A DNA stretch of 64,000 nucleotides from Paraglaciecola mesophila KMM 241. Lineage in GTDB: Bacteria; Pseudomonadota; Gammaproteobacteria; Enterobacterales; Alteromonadaceae. Position 1 is the stretch's first letter, and each line of letters opens with the position of its first letter. The notes below the pieces were generated by a model, which did no database searches, was not told the DNA's origin, and worked only from the letters and a program-made list of their open reading frames with translations. The stretch is taken from positions 1 through 64,000 of the forward strand of contig NZ_BAEP01000032.1 in the NCBI RefSeq assembly GCF_000315015.1, in the 5' to 3' direction. Made by a program: the position numbers and the translations under genes. Of this stretch, positions 1-7,324 are shown piece by piece.

Positions 1-57
1 TCTATCTAGCGTTTTTTATTTTCAATACTTTTCCGTTACCGCATCGTTAGTTATTGC

Positions 58-96
58 TGGCAGTTACGGTTGGCAGTTACGGTTGGCCGTTACTGC
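58..96. repeat. 13-bp tandem repeat, about three units
   Basis: The unit TGGCAGTTACGGT occurs at 58-70 and 71-83, with a degenerate third copy at 84-96. The third unit covers the stop codon (90-92) of the minus-strand membrane protein gene. It looks like local slippage. No function is evident. Confidence 0.8.
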
Positions 97-788
97 TGGG
101 CAAGGAAGTTCTCTAAATCTTCCCCCGTCAATTTCTTAATTTGAGCGAATAGGTACCACAAGGCGCCCATTAACATGATCATGCTTGGGATCACTATCAC
201 TGGGTAGCTCAGGGCAGTCATGCGACCAAGTTCTTCCGTATATTCAGTCGTCCCTGGGGGGCTTACCAGAATCACTTTGGCCAATACGTAATTTAAAACT
301 GAAGATAAAAAGAATGAACCGGCGACAATATAAGAGCTGATCGCCATCTTGCCTTCAAAGTCATTGGTGGTACCTTTTGCTTCTAGAGCTCGGCTCAAAC
401 TGTCCCAGTTGACAATTTGCTCGTTAAGCACAAGCACCTTTAGCAATGGCTTGGTGGTGCGCTGGGTAATCAATACGGCAATGCCAATCACGGCCGGAAT
501 AGCCGCTTCTTTTATAGCAATATATTCAGCAGGAAGTTCCAACAGACTAATGCCGCCGGTTAATATAACGCTGACAATCCCCAATATTGAAAAGGCATTT
601 ACCTTGCCCGACTCTTTAAGATCCCACAACCCATAACCGATAGGAAATATCAGTGCGGCAACAATACTCCATGCTGGGCCTAGGTATTCATCAGAGCTTA
701 AATTGCTCATGATCACCACGGGAATAATGATATTAAATGCTAGATTTCCGAAAAATCCATTTTGTTTTTTGGGGGCTTGATTGCTCAT
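90..788 (-). CDS. VC0807-type multi-pass inner-membrane protein
   Basis: A 232-residue hydrophobic protein with about six membrane segments (roughly residues 13-30, 38-54, 66-85, 93-110, 148-172 and 192-213) and a short hydrophilic N-terminus. It resembles the VC0807 family, often annotated loosely as an MFS or septation-A-like protein; its substrate is unknown. The ATG at 788 is preceded by an AAGG Shine-Dalgarno-like sequence on the minus strand. It is the last gene of a minus-strand series that starts with the yjf-type module, about 115 bp beyond the rhomboid gene, and may be cotranscribed. Family assignment is from overall pattern. No catalytic motif is visible. Confidence 0.7.
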   Translation of the reverse strand: MSNQAPKKQNGFFGNLAFNIIIPVVIMSNLSSDEYLGPAWSIVAALIFPIGYGLWDLKESGKVNAFSILGIVSVILTGGISLLELPAEYIAIKEAAIPAVIGIAVLITQRTTKPLLKVLVLNEQIVNWDSLSRALEAKGTTNDFEGKMAISSYIVAGSFFLSSVLNYVLAKVILVSPPGTTEYTEELGRMTALSYPVIVIPSMIMLMGALWYLFAQIKKLTGEDLENFLAQQ

Positions 789-903
789 TTGGGCCTTGGT
801 TTATATTTAGACAACTACAGCATTATAAGGAAGTTGTACTTCACGCTCTAGCACTACCTTAGGTTAATTTGATTATAAAGCCTGATTGCACGAGATGGGC
901 TTG

Positions 904-1482
904 TCAGTGTACATTTTTAGCCCACAATCTTGCAGCAATTAAGCCAGAGATAAAGCCGAACAAATGCCCCTCCCAAGATACAAAGGTTCTTGCAGGCAAT
1001 ACGCCGAATATTAAGCCGCCATAAAAAAAGGCCACTAACAAGGAAATAATAATGAGCTTAAACTTTCGGCTTAAAAAGCCCGCCAATAGCAGAAAGCCAA
1101 AATAACTGTATATCACGCTGCTCGCACCGATATGACTGGCTGAACGGCCAAATAACCACACCAACAACCCTGTTAAGACAATACAAAAGAATGTGACACC
1201 AAAAAAACGCTTATTACCATATTGCAGCATTAAAAAGCTCAGCACGCACAGAGGGATAATATTCGACAGGTAATGGCTCACACTACCGTGCAAAAAAGGG
1301 CCGGTTAAGACACCAACAAGCCCCGGAATGTACCGTGGAATATTGCCAAAGTGATTTAACATGCGCCCAGTGAGTAGGTTAATGATCTCTATGGCGGTGA
1401 TCACAATGAAGATAATGCCCACCGTTTTTAACTGCTGGCTTAAGCGAGAAGGATGGCGCGAGGTGAGTGTTTTGCTATTCAT
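904..1482 (-). CDS. Rhomboid-family intramembrane serine protease
   Basis: A 192-residue polytopic membrane protein. The HGSVSHYLSN stretch (residues 65-74) matches the rhomboid TM2 His/Asn region. GASS (119-122) holds the presumed catalytic Ser121, and EGHLFGF holds the presumed catalytic His183. The usual GxSG motif is GASS here. I chose the ATG at 1482 because the longer reading frame (to 1638) adds 52 residues that overlap the end of the upstream gene and look unlike a rhomboid N-terminus. The gene follows the ATP-grasp gene by about 67 bp on the same strand. Substrates are unknown; membrane-anchored products of the neighbouring module are candidates only by proximity. Confidence 0.82.
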   Translation of the reverse strand: MNSKTLTSRHPSRLSQQLKTVGIIFIVITAIEIINLLTGRMLNHFGNIPRYIPGLVGVLTGPFLHGSVSHYLSNIIPLCVLSFLMLQYGNKRFFGVTFFCIVLTGLLVWLFGRSASHIGASSVIYSYFGFLLLAGFLSRKFKLIIISLLVAFFYGGLIFGVLPARTFVSWEGHLFGFISGLIAARLWAKNVH

Positions 1483-1549
1483 AAAACTGTGTTGGATAAG
1501 TGATAACTGTATTTTGACGTAAAAGGCTGAAGAATGAGATGTCAAATTG

Positions 1550-2713
1550 TCACAAAATAATATGCGGTAAATAGCGTGACATATCTTGGGTGATAAGCGA
1601 GGTGTCTTCCCGTACCGAAATGCCCGCAGGCTGATCATCTACCAACCACGAGCCAATCAAGGTGTGATTTTCTCCGAACTTTGGTAATGGCGAATAGGCT
1701 TGATAAATAAACCCTTCTTCACCATAAGGGCCCTGTGCTTCGAGCACCGTCTTGCCGTTTTCAATTACACTAATGTTCGCCCCTTCACGGGAAAATATTG
1801 GCTTTTTGACTAATTTAGTCTCGTTAGCGAGTTGCAGTTCATCTTCAAAATAAGATGCCAGCAAGTTGGGATGACCGGGAAACATTTTCCATAACATGGG
1901 CATCAACGCTTTATTCGACAGTATTGATTTCCACAGAGGCTCAATCCAATGGCTGCCAGAAGGCTGAATATGTTGAGCGAAGGCTTCTCGCTGCATAAAT
2001 TCCCAAGGGTAGAGCTTAAACAGGGTCTCAATGATCTGATCGTCGTGATCGGTAAACGCCCCGCTGTCACTCAAACCAATGTCTTCCATATAAACGAAGT
2101 AGTCCGCGATCCCTGCTTCGCGCGCACAATCTTGCAGATACTGCACCGTGCCTCTGTCTTCGTCAGTATCTTTGCAGCAAGCGAAATGCATGAAATCCAA
2201 TTTATAGTGGTTAGCAATGTAGCCTAATCGTGCAACAAGCTTCTCTTGTAATGAGTTAAACTGGTCGGCCTTTTTATGCACTAGCCCTTTATTGACTTGT
2301 TCTTCAAGCCATAACCATTGCCAAAACCCACTTTCATACAATGATGTGGGCGTATCTGCGTTATTTTCGTATAGCTTAGCAGGGCCGCTGCCATCATAGC
2401 TAAAATCCAAACGTGAATATAAACTCGGGTCTCGGTTTTTCCATGAATCGACAACGGGCTGCCAAAAACCCTCAGGGATCTGAAAACGTTTAAGCAAAGC
2501 CTCGTCGTTAACGACGCGCTCAACCACTGCTAGACACATCTGATGAATATCGGCAGTAGGCTGCTCTATATCATTTTCAATTTGCTGCAACGTAAACTGA
2601 TAATACGCTGACTCATCCCAATAGGGTTCGCCATGCATAGTATGAAACTTAAAACCAAAGTCAGCGGCTTTACGCTGCCAATTTGCTCGTTGCTGAATAG
2701 GAATACGAAACAT
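1550..2713 (-). CDS. yjfC: Glutathionylspermidine-synthase-like ATP-grasp amidoligase (YjfC/YgiC type)
   Basis: A 387-residue protein matching the ATP-grasp half of glutathionylspermidine synthase, without the amidase half of the E. coli bifunctional enzyme. Conserved blocks include RLDF (101-104) and ENNADTPT (116-123), followed by a Trp-rich stretch; the Lys-Pro-Ile-Phe-Ser-Arg-Glu-Gly block near the C-terminal third resembles the nucleotide-binding region. The family should make an amide bond between a carboxylate and an amine using ATP; the substrate of YjfC/YgiC proteins is not established. I start it at the ATG at 2713, 8 bp after the lipoprotein stop, rather than at 2734, which would overlap that gene. 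It sits last in the yjfKLM series. Confidence 0.85.
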   Translation of the reverse strand: MFRIPIQQRANWQRKAADFGFKFHTMHGEPYWDESAYYQFTLQQIENDIEQPTADIHQMCLAVVERVVNDEALLKRFQIPEGFWQPVVDSWKNRDPSLYSRLDFSYDGSGPAKLYENNADTPTSLYESGFWQWLWLEEQVNKGLVHKKADQFNSLQEKLVARLGYIANHYKLDFMHFACCKDTDEDRGTVQYLQDCAREAGIADYFVYMEDIGLSDSGAFTDHDDQIIETLFKLYPWEFMQREAFAQHIQPSGSHWIEPLWKSILSNKALMPMLWKMFPGHPNLLASYFEDELQLANETKLVKKPIFSREGANISVIENGKTVLEAQGPYGEEGFIYQAYSPLPKFGENHTLIGSWLVDDQPAGISVREDTSLITQDMSRYLPHIIL

Positions 2714-2721
2714 ACGAAGGG

Positions 2722-3336
2722 TTAGCCACCCCAACCACTGGATTTTCTGCTCGAGCCACCCCAGTTCGATTTTGCGCGCACGCTACTGCCAAACCCGCCT
2801 CGACTCATGGTTTTGGTTACACTCGGTTTTGACTTAAACGCATCTTTGCTGACGTTCATATTACGGCGGCGGTAATCCCCATAGTCACTGCCATCTGCAC
2901 CCATCCAACGTTGGCGATACGAAGAGTACGGGGAGTATGAGGTAAACATGGGTTGAGTATTATAGCCTCGCGGTGACAGTAGGTTGCTCAACATGTAACC
3001 GGCCATAAAAGGCATGAAGAACGAGCCACTTTCAGTACGGGTATAATTACATTGATTGGCCCCAAATTCTTCTTCACATATTTGCCGTGATGCATATTTA
3101 GGGCCTGTACGCTGGGCTTCATCTAACGCATCTTGATAAGCCGTTTTGCATAGCTCTTCTTGCCCAGGATTTTGATTTGTACAATCGTCGACCGAGGTAT
3201 AAACCGTGGCTTTTTCAGTTTCTTCACCACAACCACTAAGCATGACTGCTGCAATACCCAAGGCTAAAGGCTTGACCGAAAAACCTTTACGCATGCTCTT
3301 TAGGTTGATATTTGATGAGCGTTTACGCTGAGTCAT
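2722..3336 (-). CDS. yjfM: DUF1190 lipoprotein (YjfM/YgiB type)
   Basis: A 204-residue predicted lipoprotein. A long basic N-region is followed by a hydrophobic segment and lipobox LSGC with Cys36. A Cys-containing middle region is typical of DUF1190. The C-terminal third is Gly/Ser/Arg-rich, with RGGFG at 179-183, and the protein ends in GWGG. The ATG at 3336 has a strong AGGAGG Shine-Dalgarno overlapping the stop of the DUF350 gene, which rules out the in-frame ATG at 3360. It lies between the DUF350 and ATP-grasp genes, the same order as in E. coli yjfLMC. Role unknown. The Gly-Gly end beside an amidoligase gene is suggestive (see findings). Confidence 0.85.
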   Translation of the reverse strand: MTQRKRSSNINLKSMRKGFSVKPLALGIAAVMLSGCGEETEKATVYTSVDDCTNQNPGQEELCKTAYQDALDEAQRTGPKYASRQICEEEFGANQCNYTRTESGSFFMPFMAGYMLSNLLSPRGYNTQPMFTSYSPYSSYRQRWMGADGSDYGDYRRRNMNVSKDAFKSKPSVTKTMSRGGFGSSVRAKSNWGGSSRKSSGWGG

Positions 3337-3344
3337 ATGTCCTC

Positions 3345-3761
3345 CTAATAGGTCATGCAAGCGGCATTGAGCAAACCAACCGCAACAGAAATAGCGCCAA
3401 GGATGGTACCTGCGGAAATTTCATTATTGATAATGCGCTCGGCAATTTTTGGCATAAAAGTGAACCGCAAAAGTAAGAATGCGACAACTTGCGCAATAAT
3501 TGCCACAACACCCCACACGATAAAGTCGACCAATGACGCTGAGTTTGCAACCGCACTTGATAACGCCAAGGCAAAACCGATGATCGCGCCACCAAAGCCA
3601 ATCGCTGCGGCTAGGTTTTTCTCTTGTTTAACTAATTTCCATTCATCATGGGGTGTCACAAACGCATAGACAATTTTGAAGATAAATAGCAGTACGATTG
3701 ATACCGCAAAATAAGCGGCAAAATGACCAAGGCCGGCAATTGAGTTAAGTATTGTTTCCAT
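3345..3761 (-). CDS. yjfL: DUF350 inner-membrane protein (YjfL type)
   Basis: A 138-residue protein with four hydrophobic segments in two similar halves (about 14-34, 48-70, 80-100 and 115-135), as in the DUF350 family. Charged residues sit between segments 1 and 2 (HDEWKLVKQEKN). Biochemical role unknown. The start is the ATG at 3761, 26 bp after the DUF2491 stop, with a GGAAA-type ribosome site. Its position between DUF2491 and DUF1190 genes matches the E. coli yjfK-L-M order, which strengthens the assignment. Confidence 0.88.
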   Translation of the reverse strand: METILNSIAGLGHFAAYFAVSIVLLFIFKIVYAFVTPHDEWKLVKQEKNLAAAIGFGGAIIGFALALSSAVANSASLVDFIVWGVVAIIAQVVAFLLLRFTFMPKIAERIINNEISAGTILGAISVAVGLLNAACMTY

Positions 3762-3787
3762 CGTTTTTCCTTTCGTTAAATGGGATG

Positions 3788-4435
3788 TTAGCCGTTTATC
3801 GTGATGTCGGCTTGTTCAATATTAAAACCACTGCTGATGACCAAGCAGCGATCGAAGTTCTGACCAACTAATTTCTCTTCACCGCTAACTAGCAAGGCCT
3901 CTATATTGCCATCGTCTAATTCGCGTTCGTACAGCATCACGAATTGGTCGGTTTCACTCACGTCACCGTCTTCTTCATAGGTTTTTTCGGTCATAGCGAC
4001 AGCGGGTGACACATCACCGACAGCGTCCCACACACGCTGATAGCTATTGCCCTCTAGTGCATATTGGGCTTGGGAGATATCATTCTTAAGTAATTGCTGC
4101 CATTGAGTGTCTGTGCCAACGGTTTTGGTTTCATAGAAATACCATAACTTGACATCAGTAATGTGGTTTTCTGTCACTCCGCCGTCCAAAACGACCTGTA
4201 AAAATGCATCGTCATCGGTGTAAAAGCGCAGAATTTTGCCACCTGAATCTAAATCGACTTCACCAACCGCCTGAATAATATGTGAGCTGGCAGCAGACTC
4301 AATGATAAGGCTCGGTTCTATCAGTTTGAGTTTTAGTGGATCAATTTGAAATGAACCACCTAAGTAAAGTCCCATAACCTCAGGCGCTTTTGGGCTTTTA
4401 GGCGTGTCTTTTTTACCAAATAATTTACTGAACAT
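3788..4435 (-). CDS. yjfK: DUF2491 family protein (YjfK type)
   Basis: A 215-residue soluble protein, starting with a short basic stretch (MFSKLFGKKD) and continuing with an acidic, beta-rich body typical of DUF2491/YjfK. No signal peptide or membrane segment is seen. The ATG at 4435 lies one base beyond the stop of the channel gene (TAG at 4437-4439), with GAGGAA just upstream, indicating translational coupling; the longer frame starting at 4525 lies entirely inside the channel gene and is rejected. Molecular role unknown; it travels with YjfJ/PspA-like proteins. Confidence 0.83.
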   Translation of the reverse strand: MFSKLFGKKDTPKSPKAPEVMGLYLGGSFQIDPLKLKLIEPSLIIESAASSHIIQAVGEVDLDSGGKILRFYTDDDAFLQVVLDGGVTENHITDVKLWYFYETKTVGTDTQWQQLLKNDISQAQYALEGNSYQRVWDAVGDVSPAVAMTEKTYEEDGDVSETDQFVMLYERELDDGNIEALLVSGEEKLVGQNFDRCLVISSGFNIEQADITING

Positions 4436-4436
4436 G

Positions 4437-5486
4437 CTATTCCTCAGAAAAACGTTGCCATTCGATTTTTTTGATCCTGGCTTTCGCGATATAAAACACC
4501 TTGTCACCTGGCGATAATTGCTCATCCAGATCAGGATTGACTTGTATGTTCAATCTATCATTGCTCTTAGCCGTGCCGATAAGCGTTGCATTATAACGAG
4601 ATTTCAACTGATTGAATGCCAAGCTAACCTGCATAGGAGCCATATCAGGGGGGAGGGTGTCTGAATACTGAGCTTGGCCTTCAGCCACACTGAGTAAGTC
4701 GTGGTGTAATACGCTTGAACCTGGATCGAAAGCTGATTTTGCTAGCATCTCTATCGCCACACTCGGCGTGCATTCTACATTCGGGCAGTGGCGTTGGAGG
4801 AGGTTGGCTAATGTTTCATCGGTGAAGTAAGCGACCATTTGCGCATTGGGATTACGTTGACTGCAATAAAGCGCCGTAGTCATGGTTAAATCATCTTCTG
4901 GATTATCCATTAAAACGACTTTGGCATCAGCAATGCAGGCTCGGTCCATATCTTTGTCGTTACTAAAACTATTAACCTTCACAAATTCGATTTTATCTGG
5001 CATAGGGTTAATAATATCGGCGCGAACACACAATACAATCGTCGGGCGTTCGTCCACGGCCTCTCGCTCGCGTAGCAGTAAATCGAGTAATCTAAGCGTA
5101 CGTTGCTCGTTCCACCCAAGTACCAGAATATGATTAGATACTGATAAACTCTGCAAACCTTTTACTCCTTTTAACCACTGAAATGATACCCAAGACGCGA
5201 CACGACCAATTACTAATGCAAAAAAACTCAAGCCAACAGGTATTACATATAAAGAGACTATGTATTTTCCCGCGGTGGTAGTTGGCGACAAATCCCCGTA
5301 GCCCACTGTTGAGCCTGTTACCACCAACCAATAAATAAAATCAGTGCTGTTTGTTAGTGCATCTTCGCCTGCGAGCGCCATTAAGCACCAGCTCGAAACA
5401 GTGTAAAAACTTAACGCAATCAGTAAGGTGTACCAACGCATCTCAGAGAAATACTGAGACAGCATTTTACGTATTTTTATAAACAT
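4437..5486 (-). CDS. Two-TM potassium channel with cytoplasmic RCK (TrkA-N-like) domain
   Basis: A 349-residue ion channel. TM1 is at about 18-38, the pore helix and selectivity filter TVGYGD at 60-65, and TM2 at about 75-96. A cytoplasmic RCK region begins near residue 118 (NHILVLGWNEQ), where the usual GxGxxG dinucleotide loop is altered, and a C-terminal TrkA-C-like part ends the protein. It should conduct K+ and respond to a ligand bound by the RCK part. E. coli yjfIJKLMC has no such gene between yjfJ and yjfK, so here the channel joins the module. The gene starts about 125 bp after a terminator that follows yjfJ and so probably has its own promoter; I could not pick a convincing one. Confidence 0.9.
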   Translation of the reverse strand: MFIKIRKMLSQYFSEMRWYTLLIALSFYTVSSWCLMALAGEDALTNSTDFIYWLVVTGSTVGYGDLSPTTTAGKYIVSLYVIPVGLSFFALVIGRVASWVSFQWLKGVKGLQSLSVSNHILVLGWNEQRTLRLLDLLLREREAVDERPTIVLCVRADIINPMPDKIEFVKVNSFSNDKDMDRACIADAKVVLMDNPEDDLTMTTALYCSQRNPNAQMVAYFTDETLANLLQRHCPNVECTPSVAIEMLAKSAFDPGSSVLHHDLLSVAEGQAQYSDTLPPDMAPMQVSLAFNQLKSRYNATLIGTAKSNDRLNIQVNPDLDEQLSPGDKVFYIAKARIKKIEWQRFSEE

Positions 5487-5610
5487 GGCGTTAAATTCAG
5501 GTTCTTGTTATTTCGAGATATTCTTTCATATCCCAAGGCATTAGCCAATGTAAGCCATTTCTCAGTTTGCACTAATCTTGTAAACGCAATTGATACAATT
5601 AACCCACAGA

Positions 5611-5647
5611 TAAAAAAATGGCCAGCCTGCAAACGCGGACTGGCCAT
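5611..5647 (-). terminator. Intrinsic terminator after the PspA/IM30 gene
   Basis: The arms ATGGCCAG (5618-5625) and CTGGCCAT (5640-5647) form an 8-bp perfect stem. On the minus strand it is followed by a seven-T run (5612-5618). It lies 16 bp past the yjfJ stop and separates yjfIJ from the channel-yjfKLMC genes. Confidence 0.9.
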
Positions 5648-5663
5648 TCAAATACAATGTAAC

Positions 5664-6344
5664 TTACTTACCTAAAATACGGCTTAACTCATCGTCAGCA
5701 GAGGTTTGTCCGCCTTTGATACCCGCTTGAGCCAAACGTTTCTCTAGGTCGTCGCTTGATTCTTCAGTCGCAAGCTCTTGCGCGGCTTGAAGCTCGGCAT
5801 CGCGCAATGTCTGCTTGTCTTGAATTCGTTGCAACGACTCGGTTGCGGTTTTCATTTTACTGTTCGCACCTAAGTGACGTGACGACACAGCGACCTGTGC
5901 TTTTTGCACAGATTCAGTGGCCTTTACCATGTCCACCTGCTGTTCTAAGCGTCGTAGATTAGCCTTTGCTTGGCTGATATTACCTGCCAACTGCTTCTCA
6001 GATTGCTTGAACTGATCTAAATACTTCTGTTCACCTTCTTGTTCAACTTTCAAGTCACTGACTTTTTGAGCGCAGTCAAGGGCTAGCTGGCGATCTGAAT
6101 CTATCGCTTTGCGAGCATGGGCTTCGTATTGCTCAATAGAAGATTGCAAGCTGGCGACTTTCTGCTCAGACAATTTGCACTTAGCCAAAATTTGCGTGCG
6201 TGCATGATCTGATTTACGCAGCTCGTCTTTCGCTTCACGGATCTCTTGTTCAAGGATACGGATCGCTTGGCTGTCTACCACTGTTTGTGCTGCTTCTGTG
6301 GCACCACCTTTAACGGCAGTCACTAATTTTCTCCAAACTGACAT
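5664..6344 (-). CDS. yjfJ: PspA/IM30 family protein (YjfJ type)
   Basis: A 226-residue, almost wholly helical, Lys/Glu/Gln-rich protein with long coiled-coil stretches (about 25-190), as in PspA/Vipp1/IM30 proteins, which bind and remodel stressed inner membranes as ESCRT-III-like polymers. The short N-terminal amphipathic segment (MSVWRKLVTAVKGG) would insert into membrane. No pspF, pspB or pspC gene is nearby, so this is the YjfJ branch rather than classical PspA. The ATG at 6344 has GAGGAGTGAC upstream. It is 15 bp behind the DUF2170 gene and ends at a strong terminator, so yjfI-yjfJ form a two-gene unit. Confidence 0.88.
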   Translation of the reverse strand: MSVWRKLVTAVKGGATEAAQTVVDSQAIRILEQEIREAKDELRKSDHARTQILAKCKLSEQKVASLQSSIEQYEAHARKAIDSDRQLALDCAQKVSDLKVEQEGEQKYLDQFKQSEKQLAGNISQAKANLRRLEQQVDMVKATESVQKAQVAVSSRHLGANSKMKTATESLQRIQDKQTLRDAELQAAQELATEESSDDLEKRLAQAGIKGGQTSADDELSRILGK

Positions 6345-6359
6345 AATGTCACTCCTCGA

Positions 6360-6749
6360 TTAAAGTAAATGTTCTGCATAAGCATCTAAAAATGCTTCTA
6401 CATTTTGAAATAAGGTTTGCACTTCGATCGTAATGCTCTGTGCTTTCGATTGAGAACTTAAAGAGCCAAAGGCCGTGTAATAATCATCGCCAGCCACATT
6501 CGAAATACCCACAGTCGTTAATGGGAAAATCATATGGGTTTTTAAAATCTCTTCGTTTAACGCGGTTTTGTCTTTCACTTCATTGACAGAAAAGAGTAAA
6601 GACTCAACGAGAATTTGATCTCCGCTTATCGCTAACCAAGCATCAACACCGTCGCTGTTTGCAATTAATAAACAATTTTCTTCACGGGTAACAACGAGAT
6701 CTTGGTTGTCACTAAAAAGGGCCTCAAGTTGATTAAGATCCCATGTCAT
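6360..6749 (-). CDS. yjfI: DUF2170 family protein (YjfI type)
   Basis: A 129-residue acidic soluble protein without signal peptide, matching the DUF2170/YjfI pattern (MTWDLNQLEALF start and a MIFPLTTVGIS block in the middle). Function unknown; the fold may be like type III secretion chaperones, but that is only an impression. It is the first gene of the yjfIJ unit. The ATG at 6749 is preceded by AGGAGAGTAGCC. Its promoter region faces the DUF6471 gene and contains a perfect inverted repeat. Confidence 0.8.
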   Translation of the reverse strand: MTWDLNQLEALFSDNQDLVVTREENCLLIANSDGVDAWLAISGDQILVESLLFSVNEVKDKTALNEEILKTHMIFPLTTVGISNVAGDDYYTAFGSLSSQSKAQSITIEVQTLFQNVEAFLDAYAEHLL

Positions 6750-6830
6750 GGCTACTCTCCTGTATGGCTAATGACCGTTGTTCGAATATGTCTCAACATT
6801 TCGTTGAGCTTGTTGGCAAAACTCGGGCTT

Positions 6831-6905
6831 AGTGTAGTCGGGTGAAAAACAATTAGTCAAATGTTATTTTCAACATTTGATATTTATTAGTTGCTAATGT
6901 AAATT
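6831..6905. promoter_or_regulatory. Divergent promoters sharing one palindromic operator
   Basis: A perfect inverted repeat, TCAAATGTT (6857-6865) and AACATTTGA (6872-6880) with a 6-bp centre, lies between the two start codons. Rightward promoter: TTGATA (6877-6882), 17 bp, TAAATT (6900-6905), leading to the DUF6471 gene. Leftward promoter: TTGACT (6855-6860 read on minus), 18 bp, TACACT (6831-6836 on minus), leading to yjfI. Both -35 boxes overlap an arm of the palindrome, so a bound dimer would block both. A second, weaker repeat CTCAAC/GTTGAG lies at 6792-6808 inside the yjfI leader. Confidence 0.65.
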
Positions 6906-6935
6906 ATACGTCACATTTGTATTGTTGGGATAGTT

Positions 6936-7244
6936 ATGCAAAATCATTCGGATAGTCTGACAGCAAAACAGACAAATAGTGCCTCTGCAGATTGGCGTCA
7001 AGTCGTGCAGCGTCTATTAAAAGCGGAGATGTCTAAGCGCGGTGTTAAGTACCAGGATCTCAGTGAACGCTTAGTATCAATTGGGGTGAACCAAAGCGCA
7101 GACAACCTGCGCAATAAAGTAAATAAAGGAATATTAGGCGCCGATTTGTTGTTACAAATCATGTATGTGCTTAATATGCGCCGTATTGAACGGGATGATA
7201 TCGTGGATATGTTTAGCGACATGGGGCAAGATCTCTCGCAGTAG
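6936..7244 (+). CDS. DUF6471 family protein, possible transcription regulator
   Basis: A 102-residue basic protein. The core (about 19-90) matches the DUF6471 pattern: a WRQVVQRLLKAEM helix, KRGVKYQDLSERL, a NLRNKVNKG turn and a LLLQIMYVL helix, resembling a compact XRE-like helix-turn-helix. It should bind DNA or act as a small regulator; this is inferred from the fold pattern. The gene is divergent from yjfI across a 186-bp spacer with a shared palindrome, the usual layout for an autoregulated regulator of the neighbouring operon. No intrinsic terminator with a plus-strand T-run follows. Confidence 0.7.
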   Translation: MQNHSDSLTAKQTNSASADWRQVVQRLLKAEMSKRGVKYQDLSERLVSIGVNQSADNLRNKVNKGILGADLLLQIMYVLNMRRIERDDIVDMFSDMGQDLSQ

Positions 7245-7293
7245 CGATGGAAAAGTTTTCCGAGCTAACCAAATACGAGCAAAAAATACAGAC

Positions 7294-7324
7294 AAAAAAA
7301 AGCCCAACGCAATAGTCGCTGGGC
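7294..7324 (-). terminator. Orphan intrinsic terminator reading leftward
   Basis: The stem GCCCA/TGGGC (7302-7306 and 7320-7324) is extended by a CG pair past a mismatch. On the minus strand it is followed by eight T (7294-7301). On the plus strand the stem is followed by AAAATAAC, so it does not work as a plus-strand terminator for the DUF6471 gene. Confidence 0.75.

Noticed and set aside
349-636. Plus-strand 95-codon reading frame inside the VC0807-type gene
   Set aside because: Lies antisense to a well-supported membrane protein, has no ribosome site and no recognisable protein pattern.
1483-1638. N-terminal extension of the rhomboid gene to an ATG at 1638
   Set aside because: It overlaps the end of the ATP-grasp gene and adds 52 residues unlike rhomboid N-termini.
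4436-4525. Longer start for the DUF2491 gene
   Set aside because: Those 30 codons lie inside the channel gene in another frame; the ATG at 4435 has its own ribosome site and matches the family start.
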